Assembly (NCBI GenBank): GCA_025457725.1
Contig: JALOTU010000062.1
Location: forward strand, 1 to 8,968
Length of the DNA stretch: 8,968 nt
DNA from: Verrucomicrobiota bacterium
GTDB taxonomy: Bacteria > Verrucomicrobiota > Verrucomicrobiia > Limisphaerales > DSYF01
Direction: 5' to 3'
A model generated the notes under the pieces. It was given only the letters and a program-made list of their open reading frames with translations. It was not told where the DNA came from and made no database searches. A program made the position numbers and the translations under genes. Positions 1 through 6,806 of this stretch are shown one piece after another (position 1 is the stretch's first letter; the number at the start of each line of letters is the position of its first letter).

Positions 1-72
1 GGCGGGCCCGGGACAAAACACCGCGCAGGCAAGAACCGCCGCTGCGAGCAGAAATGAAATGCGCCGTTTCAT
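1..72 (-). CDS. Exported protein or lipoprotein, N-terminal 24 codons only (runs off left edge)
   Basis: Read on the minus strand, an ATG at 72-70 opens a frame that stays open to the window edge. It starts MKRRISFLLAAAVLACAVFC, which is a classic export signal: a basic n-region (KRR) followed by a hydrophobic Ala/Leu/Val core. The VLAC segment is a loose match to a lipobox (Leu/Val-x-Ala-Cys), so the product could be a lipoprotein; an ordinary Sec signal cleaved a little later is equally possible. A GAGG lies about 11 bases upstream of the ATG, a slightly long spacing. Only the signal region is visible, so the mature function cannot be stated. The gene is divergent from the operon that begins at 973. 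Confidence 0.6.
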   Translation of the reverse strand, partial: MKRRISFLLAAAVLACAVFCPGPA

Positions 73-92
73 GAGCAATCGAGCCTCAACCC

Positions 93-251
93 AATCAGAA
101 AAAAATCGAGACGATTCCCGCCACCACGATGGACATCTTGATCACCTACCCCTGGCCGGGAAACGTCAGGGAATTGATAAACGTCATCGAGCGCGCCATT
201 ATCACCAGCACCGGTCTCGCGCTTCAGCTGCCCGAAACCGTCTCAAATCAA
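93..251 (+). pseudogene. Remnant of a sigma-54-dependent activator (NtrC/FhlA-type AAA+ C-terminal piece)
   Basis: The frame reads KKIETIPATTMDILITYPWP followed directly by GNVRELINVIERAIITSTG and a short LQLPE stretch. This matches the end of the AAA+ domain of NtrC/FhlA-class enhancer-binding proteins: the IETIP...TMD..L lead-in, the near-invariant (Y/D)WPGN(V/I)REL sensor-II signature, then N-x-IERA-x-I. In those proteins a large ATPase domain precedes this point and a helix-turn-helix domain follows it. Here an in-frame TGA at 72-74 closes the frame upstream. No Walker A, GAFTGA or helix-turn-helix sequence is visible in any nearby frame. The frame runs on to 437 but the residues after about 251 look random. 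Only about 53 recognisable residues survive, so this is a gene fragment and not a functional regulator. Confidence 0.75.
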
Positions 252-464
252 ACGGAACCGCTCGGCGAGCCGCCAGGGGCCGAATGGGTGTTTCGGCGGC
301 TGAGACCAACGGCACCACTCGCCATATGTTGCGAGTCAATAGCCGCATATTTCGTCAATAGTTGCGCTTCCTCGGATCACCCGCCATTCCCCGCCCGCCT
401 TTCTTTCCCTTTAAGCTGTACATTTTCAAACAGTTAACCCAAAAGTGTTTTTCCCCGTGGCACA

Positions 465-480
465 TGGCATGGGTGCTGCT
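465..480 (+). promoter_or_regulatory. Candidate sigma-54 (RpoN) -24/-12 promoter
   Basis: The sequence reads TGGCATG, four bases, then CTGCT. The sigma-54 consensus is TGGCACG-N4-TTGC(A/T). The essential GG (466-467) and GC (478-479) are both present with exactly ten bases between them, and only two of the twelve conserved positions differ. Transcription would start near 491 and run towards the operon at 973, giving a leader of about 480 bases. A single short match can arise by chance. No enhancer site or intact activator gene is visible in the window; only an activator remnant lies upstream. Confidence 0.35.
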
Positions 481-490
481 ATTCTAAGTT

Positions 491-520
491 ATCACAACGC
501 CACGGCATGAGGCGTGTGAT
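491..520 (+). other. Bulged 10-bp hairpin at the predicted transcript start
   Basis: ATCAC (491-495) pairs with GTGAT (516-520) and ACGCC (497-501) pairs with GGCGT (511-515). A496 is the only bulge and the loop has nine bases (502-510). No U-tract follows, so it is not a standard intrinsic terminator. It begins about 12 bases after the -12 element of the candidate sigma-54 promoter, which would place it at the very 5' end of the transcript, where a stem can protect an mRNA or act as a regulatory element. Function is unproven. Confidence 0.4.
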
Positions 521-972
521 GCCCCCAATGCCACCTGTTCGCTCACTTCCCTTCTGCTGATCTCGGTTCCTCATCCGTGCAATTTATTGAATTTGCGGGA
601 ATGAAATTGCGCCCGATGAAACAGGAGCATTGACAAGGGTGAGTTGAGCTTTGAGGCCTTGGCCAAATACGGTTAAGACACCACCGAATCCTATTAATAT
701 TAACAGCGTTTGCGGGTTTGGCAAACTTTCCTTTCCCAGCTTGGTGCAGCTGGAGTGAGACATCCCGTTTCTGGCAAAAAATTATAGCTCCGTTAATGTG
801 TCCCTTTCCAATGGGGAGTTTTCTCACATGTTGCAACTTAAGATGGCATTTTGGAATTTGGCAAGTCTTTTTCGTACCAGCAGCAGTCCGACTGATTTAC
901 AGGAGCTGAGTCTGCCTTGGCGTGACAAATCACAATGGCGTGCTTGGCGCTATCCAAGCATAGGAGGCAACG

Positions 973-3489
973 ATGGCTGAACCAGTAGGACCAGTCTTCA
1001 CTGGCGGATTTGAAGAGTTCGTGGTTACCGACGAGAATGGCGAAGGTCACACCCTTCTCTTCTTGCCGGACCGCAACAACGACGCTTTGCAGCGCGAACG
1101 CAAGGCACCGTTATTCTATTACATTCCAGAAAAAGTCCGGTTAGCACGTAACGCTAACAACAACGATTACAAATTCCGGCATATTCATTTCGTGGGGGTC
1201 TTTGATGAAACGACGGCGGGAATCGAAAGTGGTGAGACTGCGGGAGGTGTGCTCGCGTTGACCACCACTTCCCGTTACACAGCAACCGTTTTGAAGCAGG
1301 CCGAGAACCAGATTCTTGACCGATTCAGCGGACGCAATGACAAGTATTGGGGGGTCCGCACCCGCGTTGCTCCCCAAATTCGTATAGCGCCGATTAACGC
1401 CAATCAGACAGCGATCTCGAGTCTTGCGCCGGATTCCAGCGGCGGAACGCCCGGCCTGAGCGCCACCCCGGTGAGCGGTGGGGAGGCCGTTCAACCCGCT
1501 TCGCCGGAAGGGCCGAGGAGCCGGGAAGCCGTCCTCTATGGCAGCCGGTCGCCCTGGGCACCGGTGCCGCATGGACGCCAATTTTTCCGGGGAACGCAGA
1601 TCGACGCCTGGGCGTGGCGAATGCAGGGGAACGGACCCGGTTCGATCACCGGCGGCGAGAACGCCTACGGGGGCGTTATCGGGCCGATTCCCAGCGAGAT
1701 TGTGTGGGCGGGTTTCCATGGCACTTACAGCCCGCTCTTCGTGACACAGAACCTGATACTCCCGATGTGGTCACAGCAGATGCACGTAAAAATCACCGGG
1801 AAATGGGATCGAATATTCAACCATTTTTCATCGCATGTGAATGCGCGCTACTTGTGGTTCTCGGCCGACATCAAAGCGGAATTCAATAGTCTGCGAATCG
1901 GCGGGGGCATCAAGGTCGAGGTGGACATCGACGGCACAATGCCGGGCGCCGGGGAGATGGAGAAGTTGATCAACCAGCGCATCGACCTGATTGTCCAGTT
2001 GTTTACAGAGCAGGCGAAAAAGGTGATCTTCGATCCGCCGCAACCGCAAGTGGAGCCTGCACAGGCATCGAGTGGCGGTATTTTCAGCTCGCTGTTTGGC
2101 GGGGGCGCTGGCTTGGCTTTGAAGTTCCGCCGGGATGAACAGCACGTGGATCTGTCTTACGAAGAGACCCGGTATTTCCGCTACAATCAACCGCATACGA
2201 TCTCGAGTTCGCTGGAAGGCTTCTACAACGAGATCAAGAACGACCCTTCAGCCGAGGGCAAGTATTTCCAACGCCTGGTGCTCGGAGAACTTAACCGCAA
2301 AATCTTCCGAATCGTGAAGCCTGTGGTGAACTGGCCAGACAAGGCGCGCAACTGGGCTGGTGAACCGGTGGCCTTCGTATCGGCGCAGATAGGGTATCCG
2401 ACGCAGCAAGGGGCGATCGGCTGGAAACCGGCGACGTTCCAGAAGACCGATTCGCCGGAAACGACCTTTCGGCCGGTGTGGATACAGTGGCGCAAGAACG
2501 AGGTGGCAAATGCTCCAAACGATTGGGAACCAGACCTGACGTACGTGAAGCGCAAGATCCACCTGCTGGAGCCTCCGACCGAGAGTGAATTCCCGTTCTT
2601 TCGGATCGACGTGGAGCAGAATGTGATTGACCTGGATCCCAGCCCAAACGGCACGCTAACCAACGACAACATTCTGGAAACGCGGGCGGATTCCGCAGGC
2701 ACGCTGGATGTGGGGCCGATCGCGCTGGGGGTGGAGCTCCAGTCGTCGGCGGAGATTGTAGAGGTAGAGCTGCGTGCCAAAGGGCAACGAGCCGACGGCA
2801 CGGATCGCAAAACGAAGGCAACTCGCTTCCGGTGGATGATGGGAGACCAGAACGAGCCGCGGTTCTGGCGCATATACACGGGACAACCGGATTTCACAAC
2901 GGACTATCAGTATAGAGTGCATGTGACCGTGCGCGGTACCCTCAGTCAGAAGGGGCAGGCCTGGAGCGGGCCGTGGGTCGACTCCATCGGCAATGGGCCG
3001 ATTATGGTGACTGTGCCGCTGCCGGACGATCCTGGAGTGACAAAGCGGGCCCTGACGACGCGCGAAATGTTCTCTGACCAACCAGTGCGCGCCGCAGAGG
3101 GAGTGGATGCGGGTCCACCTGCTCCCGCGCCAACCGAGCCGACGGGCCTTGCACCACCTCCTCCGGGTGCAGACATCCCCGGGACGACACCGCAGCCGGT
3201 GGTGGAGCAACCCACTCCTCCCGCAGCGGCTCCGGCGCAACCAGCTCCGATGGCAGCAGCGCCAGCTCCTGCAGCGTCAGCTCCGGCTCCGGCAGTGCCA
3301 GCCCCGGGTGGGAGCGCCCCCCGTGAAATAGCCGGATATGCGGTGGCTGGCAACGAGGCGGTGGAAGGCTGGAGTGAGCCGGCCGCCCCCGCTTCGGTCA
3401 GGATGGCCCGCAAAAGCCGGGAAAGCGGGCCGGTCTCGCGCCCCAACGATGCTGCGGAAGGATGGATCGATCGCCCTAGTGGCGAATAG
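973..3489 (+). CDS. Large beta-rich protein of unknown function with Pro/Ala-rich tail; first gene of caspase operon
   Basis: The product has 838 residues. The start is fixed by AGGAGG (962-967) five bases before the ATG. No signal peptide or clear transmembrane helix is seen, so it is probably cytoplasmic. Visible layout: an N-terminal module with FYYIPEKVRL at 48-57; a Ser/Gly/Pro-rich linker at about 143-205; a mixed central region holding a probable amphipathic helix (about 327-353, EMEKLINQRIDLIVQLF onward) and a Gly-rich hydrophobic stretch (about 367-384); LKFRRDEQHVDLSYEETR at 383-400; a beta-rich C-terminal domain (about 578-683); a Pro/Ala-rich linker (about 711-782); and a short tail carrying the motif N-E/D-A-V/A-E-G-W twice (794-800 and 825-831). 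I do not recognise a named family. The 48-57 module recurs in the next gene's product, so the two are probably related. Being the first gene of an operon ending in a caspase-like peptidase, it may be a partner or substrate of that enzyme; this is inference. Its 3' end is 92 bases from the next start. Confidence 0.9.
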   Translation: MAEPVGPVFTGGFEEFVVTDENGEGHTLLFLPDRNNDALQRERKAPLFYYIPEKVRLARNANNNDYKFRHIHFVGVFDETTAGIESGETAGGVLALTTTSRYTATVLKQAENQILDRFSGRNDKYWGVRTRVAPQIRIAPINANQTAISSLAPDSSGGTPGLSATPVSGGEAVQPASPEGPRSREAVLYGSRSPWAPVPHGRQFFRGTQIDAWAWRMQGNGPGSITGGENAYGGVIGPIPSEIVWAGFHGTYSPLFVTQNLILPMWSQQMHVKITGKWDRIFNHFSSHVNARYLWFSADIKAEFNSLRIGGGIKVEVDIDGTMPGAGEMEKLINQRIDLIVQLFTEQAKKVIFDPPQPQVEPAQASSGGIFSSLFGGGAGLALKFRRDEQHVDLSYEETRYFRYNQPHTISSSLEGFYNEIKNDPSAEGKYFQRLVLGELNRKIFRIVKPVVNWPDKARNWAGEPVAFVSAQIGYPTQQGAIGWKPATFQKTDSPETTFRPVWIQWRKNEVANAPNDWEPDLTYVKRKIHLLEPPTESEFPFFRIDVEQNVIDLDPSPNGTLTNDNILETRADSAGTLDVGPIALGVELQSSAEIVEVELRAKGQRADGTDRKTKATRFRWMMGDQNEPRFWRIYTGQPDFTTDYQYRVHVTVRGTLSQKGQAWSGPWVDSIGNGPIMVTVPLPDDPGVTKRALTTREMFSDQPVRAAEGVDAGPPAPAPTEPTGLAPPPPGADIPGTTPQPVVEQPTPPAAAPAQPAPMAAAPAPAASAPAPAVPAPGGSAPREIAGYAVAGNEAVEGWSEPAAPASVRMARKSRESGPVSRPNDAAEGWIDRPSGE
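3121..3318 (+). repeat. Low-complexity Pro/Ala-rich coding stretch
   Basis: This part of the 838-residue protein is dominated by Pro, Ala, Thr and Gly codons, including runs of alternating Ala-Pro such as APAQPAPMAAAPAPAASAPA. It is expected to be an extended, flexible linker joining the folded C-terminal domain to the short Trp-motif tail. The DNA is an imperfect repeat of GCNCCN-type codons and does not look like a recent clean slippage product, since codons vary. Such linkers are often protease-accessible, which may matter with a caspase-like peptidase encoded in the same operon. Confidence 0.8.
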
Positions 3490-3499
3490 CAATAAACCA

Positions 3500-3541
3500 G
3501 CCCGCCCGGGGTGCCGCTTGTTCGGCGGCTTCCGTGCGGGC
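3500..3541 (+). other. GC-rich nested inverted repeat between first and second operon genes
   Basis: GCCCGC (3500-3505) pairs with GCGGGC (3536-3541), and inside it GCCGC (3513-3517) pairs with GCGGC (3525-3529) around a seven-base loop. The structure starts 11 bases after the stop codon of the first gene. No T-run follows (the next bases are CAAGATCC), so full termination is unlikely. Partial attenuation or an RNA-processing or 3'-end-protecting stem that sets different levels for gene one and gene two is plausible. The second gene has its own ribosome binding site after it. Confidence 0.4.
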
Positions 3542-3581
3542 CAAGATCCTTAGCACGCGACGTTGATCAGGGGAGGTTAAC

Positions 3582-6500
3582 ATGTCCGCCGCTGAAAGCC
3601 GTGGCCCCTCGCCTTTTCGGGAGTGGACAATTTCCAATATACGGACGCTGACACCGCCGGAAACGTTGTGCCTACGCCTGTTGCCGGACGACGCAACGGA
3701 GACGCGGCATGGCCTGTTGGAGGTCCCTCGCCTCTTGCGCGTGAATCAGCAGCCCAAGTTCTCCTTGACGTTGTTATTGGAGCGACCTCCGCAGCCCAAC
3801 GAAGACGCCATCCGGCACCTCGTCGTGTCGGGTTACCTGGGAATGGAGATCAGCTACGAGCTGCCCACCGCCGCGGCCAAGCAAGCGGGCGCCGTGCCCC
3901 TTTATGCCCGGCGGGTGCACCTGAAGGTCGAAGGATCGTCCGGGGTCACCCTGGTCGAGCTGGAACTATCAACGCCGCTACTGCGCGGCGCCATACATCT
4001 GCATCTAAACAAGGACGACGTTCTCAGCGTCCTGGGCGCGCTTGACCGGGACATCTCCACCATCAGGCTGAAAACCTTGGTGGAATTCCGCGCCGCGGCC
4101 CCCTGCCACAGCATTTCAGTCAAGCTGAGCAGTGTCGAGCTTTGGGACCTGTTCCAAGCCGAATCTCTGGATGGCAATGTCACCGAAGAGACGGCGCGCC
4201 GCGTCTTCCACCAGTTGTTAGAGAGCGGCGGCATCGTTCTGCCGGAAGGGGCAACGGACAGAGTGTTTCGATTGTTCCTCTCTGGATGTCAGCAATTCCT
4301 CCATGAACATGACGGTGGCTACACGCTTGTTAAACGCCCGGCGCTTTCCGCCCACTCTTTCCAGGAGCGCTGGAACAGCTCCATCATCCGCAGTTTTGAG
4401 CTTGACTGCAGCCTGGATCAGGTGATCGGGGGTGCCCTTGACGGGTTGGATCGCGAGGCCTTTGTACGTATCGTGGGGCCCTCGGGAACCGTTGGGGCCG
4501 GCCCACCCCTGACATCACTGAAGCGGGTACGATCAAGGGCTGTCCGGGAGTTGGCGCGGCCGGCGCTGGTGGCGCTGGGCAGCAAGGTGCAAACGATTGC
4601 GGCAACCTTACAACCGACCGCGACTTCCTACCAAACTGCCCATCTCCTCGCGACGGAGACGGTGAAACCCACGACGGTTTCGACCAGCGGCCTCTCAAGT
4701 ACGTACCTGTCACAGCACGCGGTGTATTTTGACCCGGCCTTGCTGCCGATCAAGCGTCCTCGTCTGCCGGTGGTGATCGACGTCAATTCCCCGTTCTTCC
4801 AGGACGAGGTGAGCTTGGCGCACCGCTGGTATCTGCCATCGGTGCGACTGGTGACCCCAGCGCCGAATATCACGCCGGCAGTGAGTCCGTTTTTGTTTGA
4901 GTATGAACGAATCGGTTCAACCTCTTCGGGGCTGCCGGCCATCCATGCCAGCGTGCGTTTTACTCTGGAGCTGGGCCTACCGGAGAGTACGGCGGCGGAA
5001 CTAACCAAGCTGTCTGGGGTTGCGGCGAAGCAGATTGAACCAGTAGAGCCGTCGGTGACGCTGACGGTGCCGTATATCGATGCCGCAAACGGGCGACTGC
5101 AGCGAGCTTTGTACCGGGGGCAGGTGCAGATGGCGGGCACCCGGCTGCAGGTCACGGTGGATTTGCTCAACGACGCGGTACGGACAACCTACGGATCCCT
5201 GTCGACGGCCGGTTTTCAGTCAGAACCGGCGCGCCTCGAGGTGAGTTATCAATTCCAGTGCTTGACCCCGGTGACGGATCGTCCGCACATACTGGTGGGT
5301 GGTAAGATTGCCATGGCCACATTCCTGTCTTCGACCCGGCAGAATGGTGCCGGCCGGATCGAGGTCGGGAGCGGGAGTCGAGAGATGGTATTCCGGGTGG
5401 AACCGCCACGGCTGACGGGAACCCCGGATGCCGTGACGAGGGGTGACATGCCGACCAGAGCTAACCCGACGGCAATGATGACCGCCAGGCCACCGCTGGT
5501 GCTGTCTCCTGCGGCCGTCATGCTACCGCCGAAGCTGCAATACGCCCAGCGCACCATGATCCGGCAGGAGAAGGTCGTCGCCTTCTTCCCGTGCGAGAAC
5601 CTGGGAGGGTTTTATCGAGAGAAGAGCAGCACAGGATCGACGGCCATCGGTTGCGCCGAGGCGTTCCGACTCGGGCAGGCATCCACCAAGAGTTTCCAGG
5701 AGATCGCCGAACTGGCCACGGGGGCGTATCGTATTTTTCGTAATCTCCAGCAACCCGCCCGGTTCCTGCTGCTGCCGGCCTTCTACCGGATCACCCGCTA
5801 CGCCGCGGACATGGGTGAGAAGGCGTATCGGCCCATCATTCTGGCCTATGCCTCCCTGGACGCCGAGAAAGAAGAGAACAGCCGCATTTTGTATGAAGCG
5901 ATGCTCGCCCCGGACATCCCCCCCCTGGCGTATCGCGAGGTGCGGCGCCATCTTTCGGCGGAAACGCAGAACCCTGTTCTCGAGTTGCCAAACACCCTGG
6001 CGGAGGATGTGTCCTATCACTGGGACTTGACCAGCAACCTGTCAGTGGAGGTGACGGTGGTACGAACCCCGGACTGCTTTGACACCGCCCTGGCCACAGA
6101 CATCCCGGGTGCGCTGCTCCTGAAGAACGTCCTTCAAAACACCGGAATCTCCGGTGAGGCGCGCTTCAAGCTACACGATGGGACACTGCTCACCTCGACC
6201 CTGTCAATCGATCTGAATCGGATTACCGGGCCGTGGCCGACGGGGGGAGTCCAGGTGCAGCGCCACGGGCGAGTGGTGACACTGGTAAACAAGGTTGAAC
6301 GCGACGTCACCGTGGGCGATCTGTATGTCTACACCGGCCAACAGGCGCCGGTACGGGTGCCAGTGGAGCGCACCATCGGAGGTGGCGCCTCCCTCGAAGT
6401 GACCGGACCCGAAAGCTTCGATGAGGCAGTCCCCGACGCCACCTTCTTAAGCAACGGGACAGTATCGCTTGAGGAGATTCGTGCCACGGTGGAAGACATC

Positions 6501-6782
6501 CGCACCAACGCGATGTTTGTAGACCTCGTGAATTATGAGAACCACGGATTATCGGCAATTCTGATTGACGCCAGATTGAAAGGCGTGCCGGGAACGTTTC
6601 GTGTACCAATGGAAAACCGCAGAGGGAGCGTGGATTTTCTCCTGCCCATAACCACTGACCTGACGACCATGATCCTGGAGTACCGGGTGACCAAGCTCTT
6701 CGCCGCGAAGCCCAGCGAAACGACACAGTGGCTCGAGACAAGCAGCAATGTTGTCAGCATTACCTGGGATCAGATCGGCTAA
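3582..6782 (+). CDS. Large multi-domain protein of unknown function; second gene of caspase operon
   Basis: The product has 1066 residues. The ATG follows AGGGGAGG (3569-3576) with a five-base spacer. No signal peptide or membrane segment is evident. The sequence is mostly predicted beta strand with several helical insertions. A recurring pattern, hydrophobic/aromatic-Leu/Val-Pro then Arg-Leu/Ile then a beta strand, appears at about 45-67 (LLEVPRLLRV), 416-445 (WYLPSVRLVTP then FLFEYERIG) and 727-758 (FLLLPAFYRITRY then RPIILAYASLD). The second copy is the clearest match to the first gene's product. A Cys-containing stretch at 668-691 (FFPCENLGGFYREK, then IGCAEAF) precedes a helical segment of about 700-720. 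The last roughly 250 residues look like beta-sandwich domains, with LVNKVERDVTVGDLYVYTG at 901-919 and a final one from about 977 to the end. I cannot name a family or reaction. The gene ends 24 bases before the caspase start, so co-translation and functional linkage are likely. It could be a scaffold, sensor or substrate; which one cannot be told from sequence. Confidence 0.92.
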   Translation: MSAAESRGPSPFREWTISNIRTLTPPETLCLRLLPDDATETRHGLLEVPRLLRVNQQPKFSLTLLLERPPQPNEDAIRHLVVSGYLGMEISYELPTAAAKQAGAVPLYARRVHLKVEGSSGVTLVELELSTPLLRGAIHLHLNKDDVLSVLGALDRDISTIRLKTLVEFRAAAPCHSISVKLSSVELWDLFQAESLDGNVTEETARRVFHQLLESGGIVLPEGATDRVFRLFLSGCQQFLHEHDGGYTLVKRPALSAHSFQERWNSSIIRSFELDCSLDQVIGGALDGLDREAFVRIVGPSGTVGAGPPLTSLKRVRSRAVRELARPALVALGSKVQTIAATLQPTATSYQTAHLLATETVKPTTVSTSGLSSTYLSQHAVYFDPALLPIKRPRLPVVIDVNSPFFQDEVSLAHRWYLPSVRLVTPAPNITPAVSPFLFEYERIGSTSSGLPAIHASVRFTLELGLPESTAAELTKLSGVAAKQIEPVEPSVTLTVPYIDAANGRLQRALYRGQVQMAGTRLQVTVDLLNDAVRTTYGSLSTAGFQSEPARLEVSYQFQCLTPVTDRPHILVGGKIAMATFLSSTRQNGAGRIEVGSGSREMVFRVEPPRLTGTPDAVTRGDMPTRANPTAMMTARPPLVLSPAAVMLPPKLQYAQRTMIRQEKVVAFFPCENLGGFYREKSSTGSTAIGCAEAFRLGQASTKSFQEIAELATGAYRIFRNLQQPARFLLLPAFYRITRYAADMGEKAYRPIILAYASLDAEKEENSRILYEAMLAPDIPPLAYREVRRHLSAETQNPVLELPNTLAEDVSYHWDLTSNLSVEVTVVRTPDCFDTALATDIPGALLLKNVLQNTGISGEARFKLHDGTLLTSTLSIDLNRITGPWPTGGVQVQRHGRVVTLVNKVERDVTVGDLYVYTGQQAPVRVPVERTIGGGASLEVTGPESFDEAVPDATFLSNGTVSLEEIRATVEDIRTNAMFVDLVNYENHGLSAILIDARLKGVPGTFRVPMENRRGSVDFLLPITTDLTTMILEYRVTKLFAAKPSETTQWLETSSNVVSITWDQIG

Positions 6783-6806
6783 CTTAACCAAACTAGGGGG
6801 TGAACC

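Larger units (their letters stand above)
252..972. other. Long intergenic leader without a convincing gene
   Basis: About 720 bases lie between the sigma-54 activator remnant and the start of the three-gene operon. Short open frames on both strands (the longest about 97 codons, minus strand, 543-836) have no good ribosome binding site, no recognisable family motif and atypical composition. The stretch is noticeably more AT-rich than the genes downstream. It contains a sigma-54-like promoter element (465-480), a bulged hairpin (491-520) and two smaller inverted repeats: 577-585 with 604-612 (9 pairs including one G-T), and 708-713 with 721-726 (6 pairs). I saw no convincing sigma-70 -35/-10 pair. 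It may be a regulatory leader, eroded older genes, or both. Confidence 0.6.

Noticed and set aside
59..361. Plus-strand open frame of about 100 codons at the left edge
   Set aside because: The translation is rich in Arg and His without pattern. The neighbouring frame carries the recognisable GNVREL sequence, so this one is a frame shadow.
543..836. Minus-strand open frame of about 97 codons in the leader
   Set aside because: There is no ribosome binding site, no recognisable motif and unusual composition (many Cys, Asn and Ile), and the region is AT-rich. It is more likely chance in a non-coding leader.
857..875. Possible second sigma-54 element (TTGGCAAG...)
   Set aside because: The GG is present, but ten bases later the sequence is TC instead of the essential GC.
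2223..2897. Long minus-strand open frame (about 224 codons) inside the first operon gene
   Set aside because: It lies wholly within the 838-residue gene and shows no family motif. It reads as Ser/Arg/Pro-rich antisense of a GC-rich gene. Several similar antisense frames in all three genes were dismissed for the same reason.
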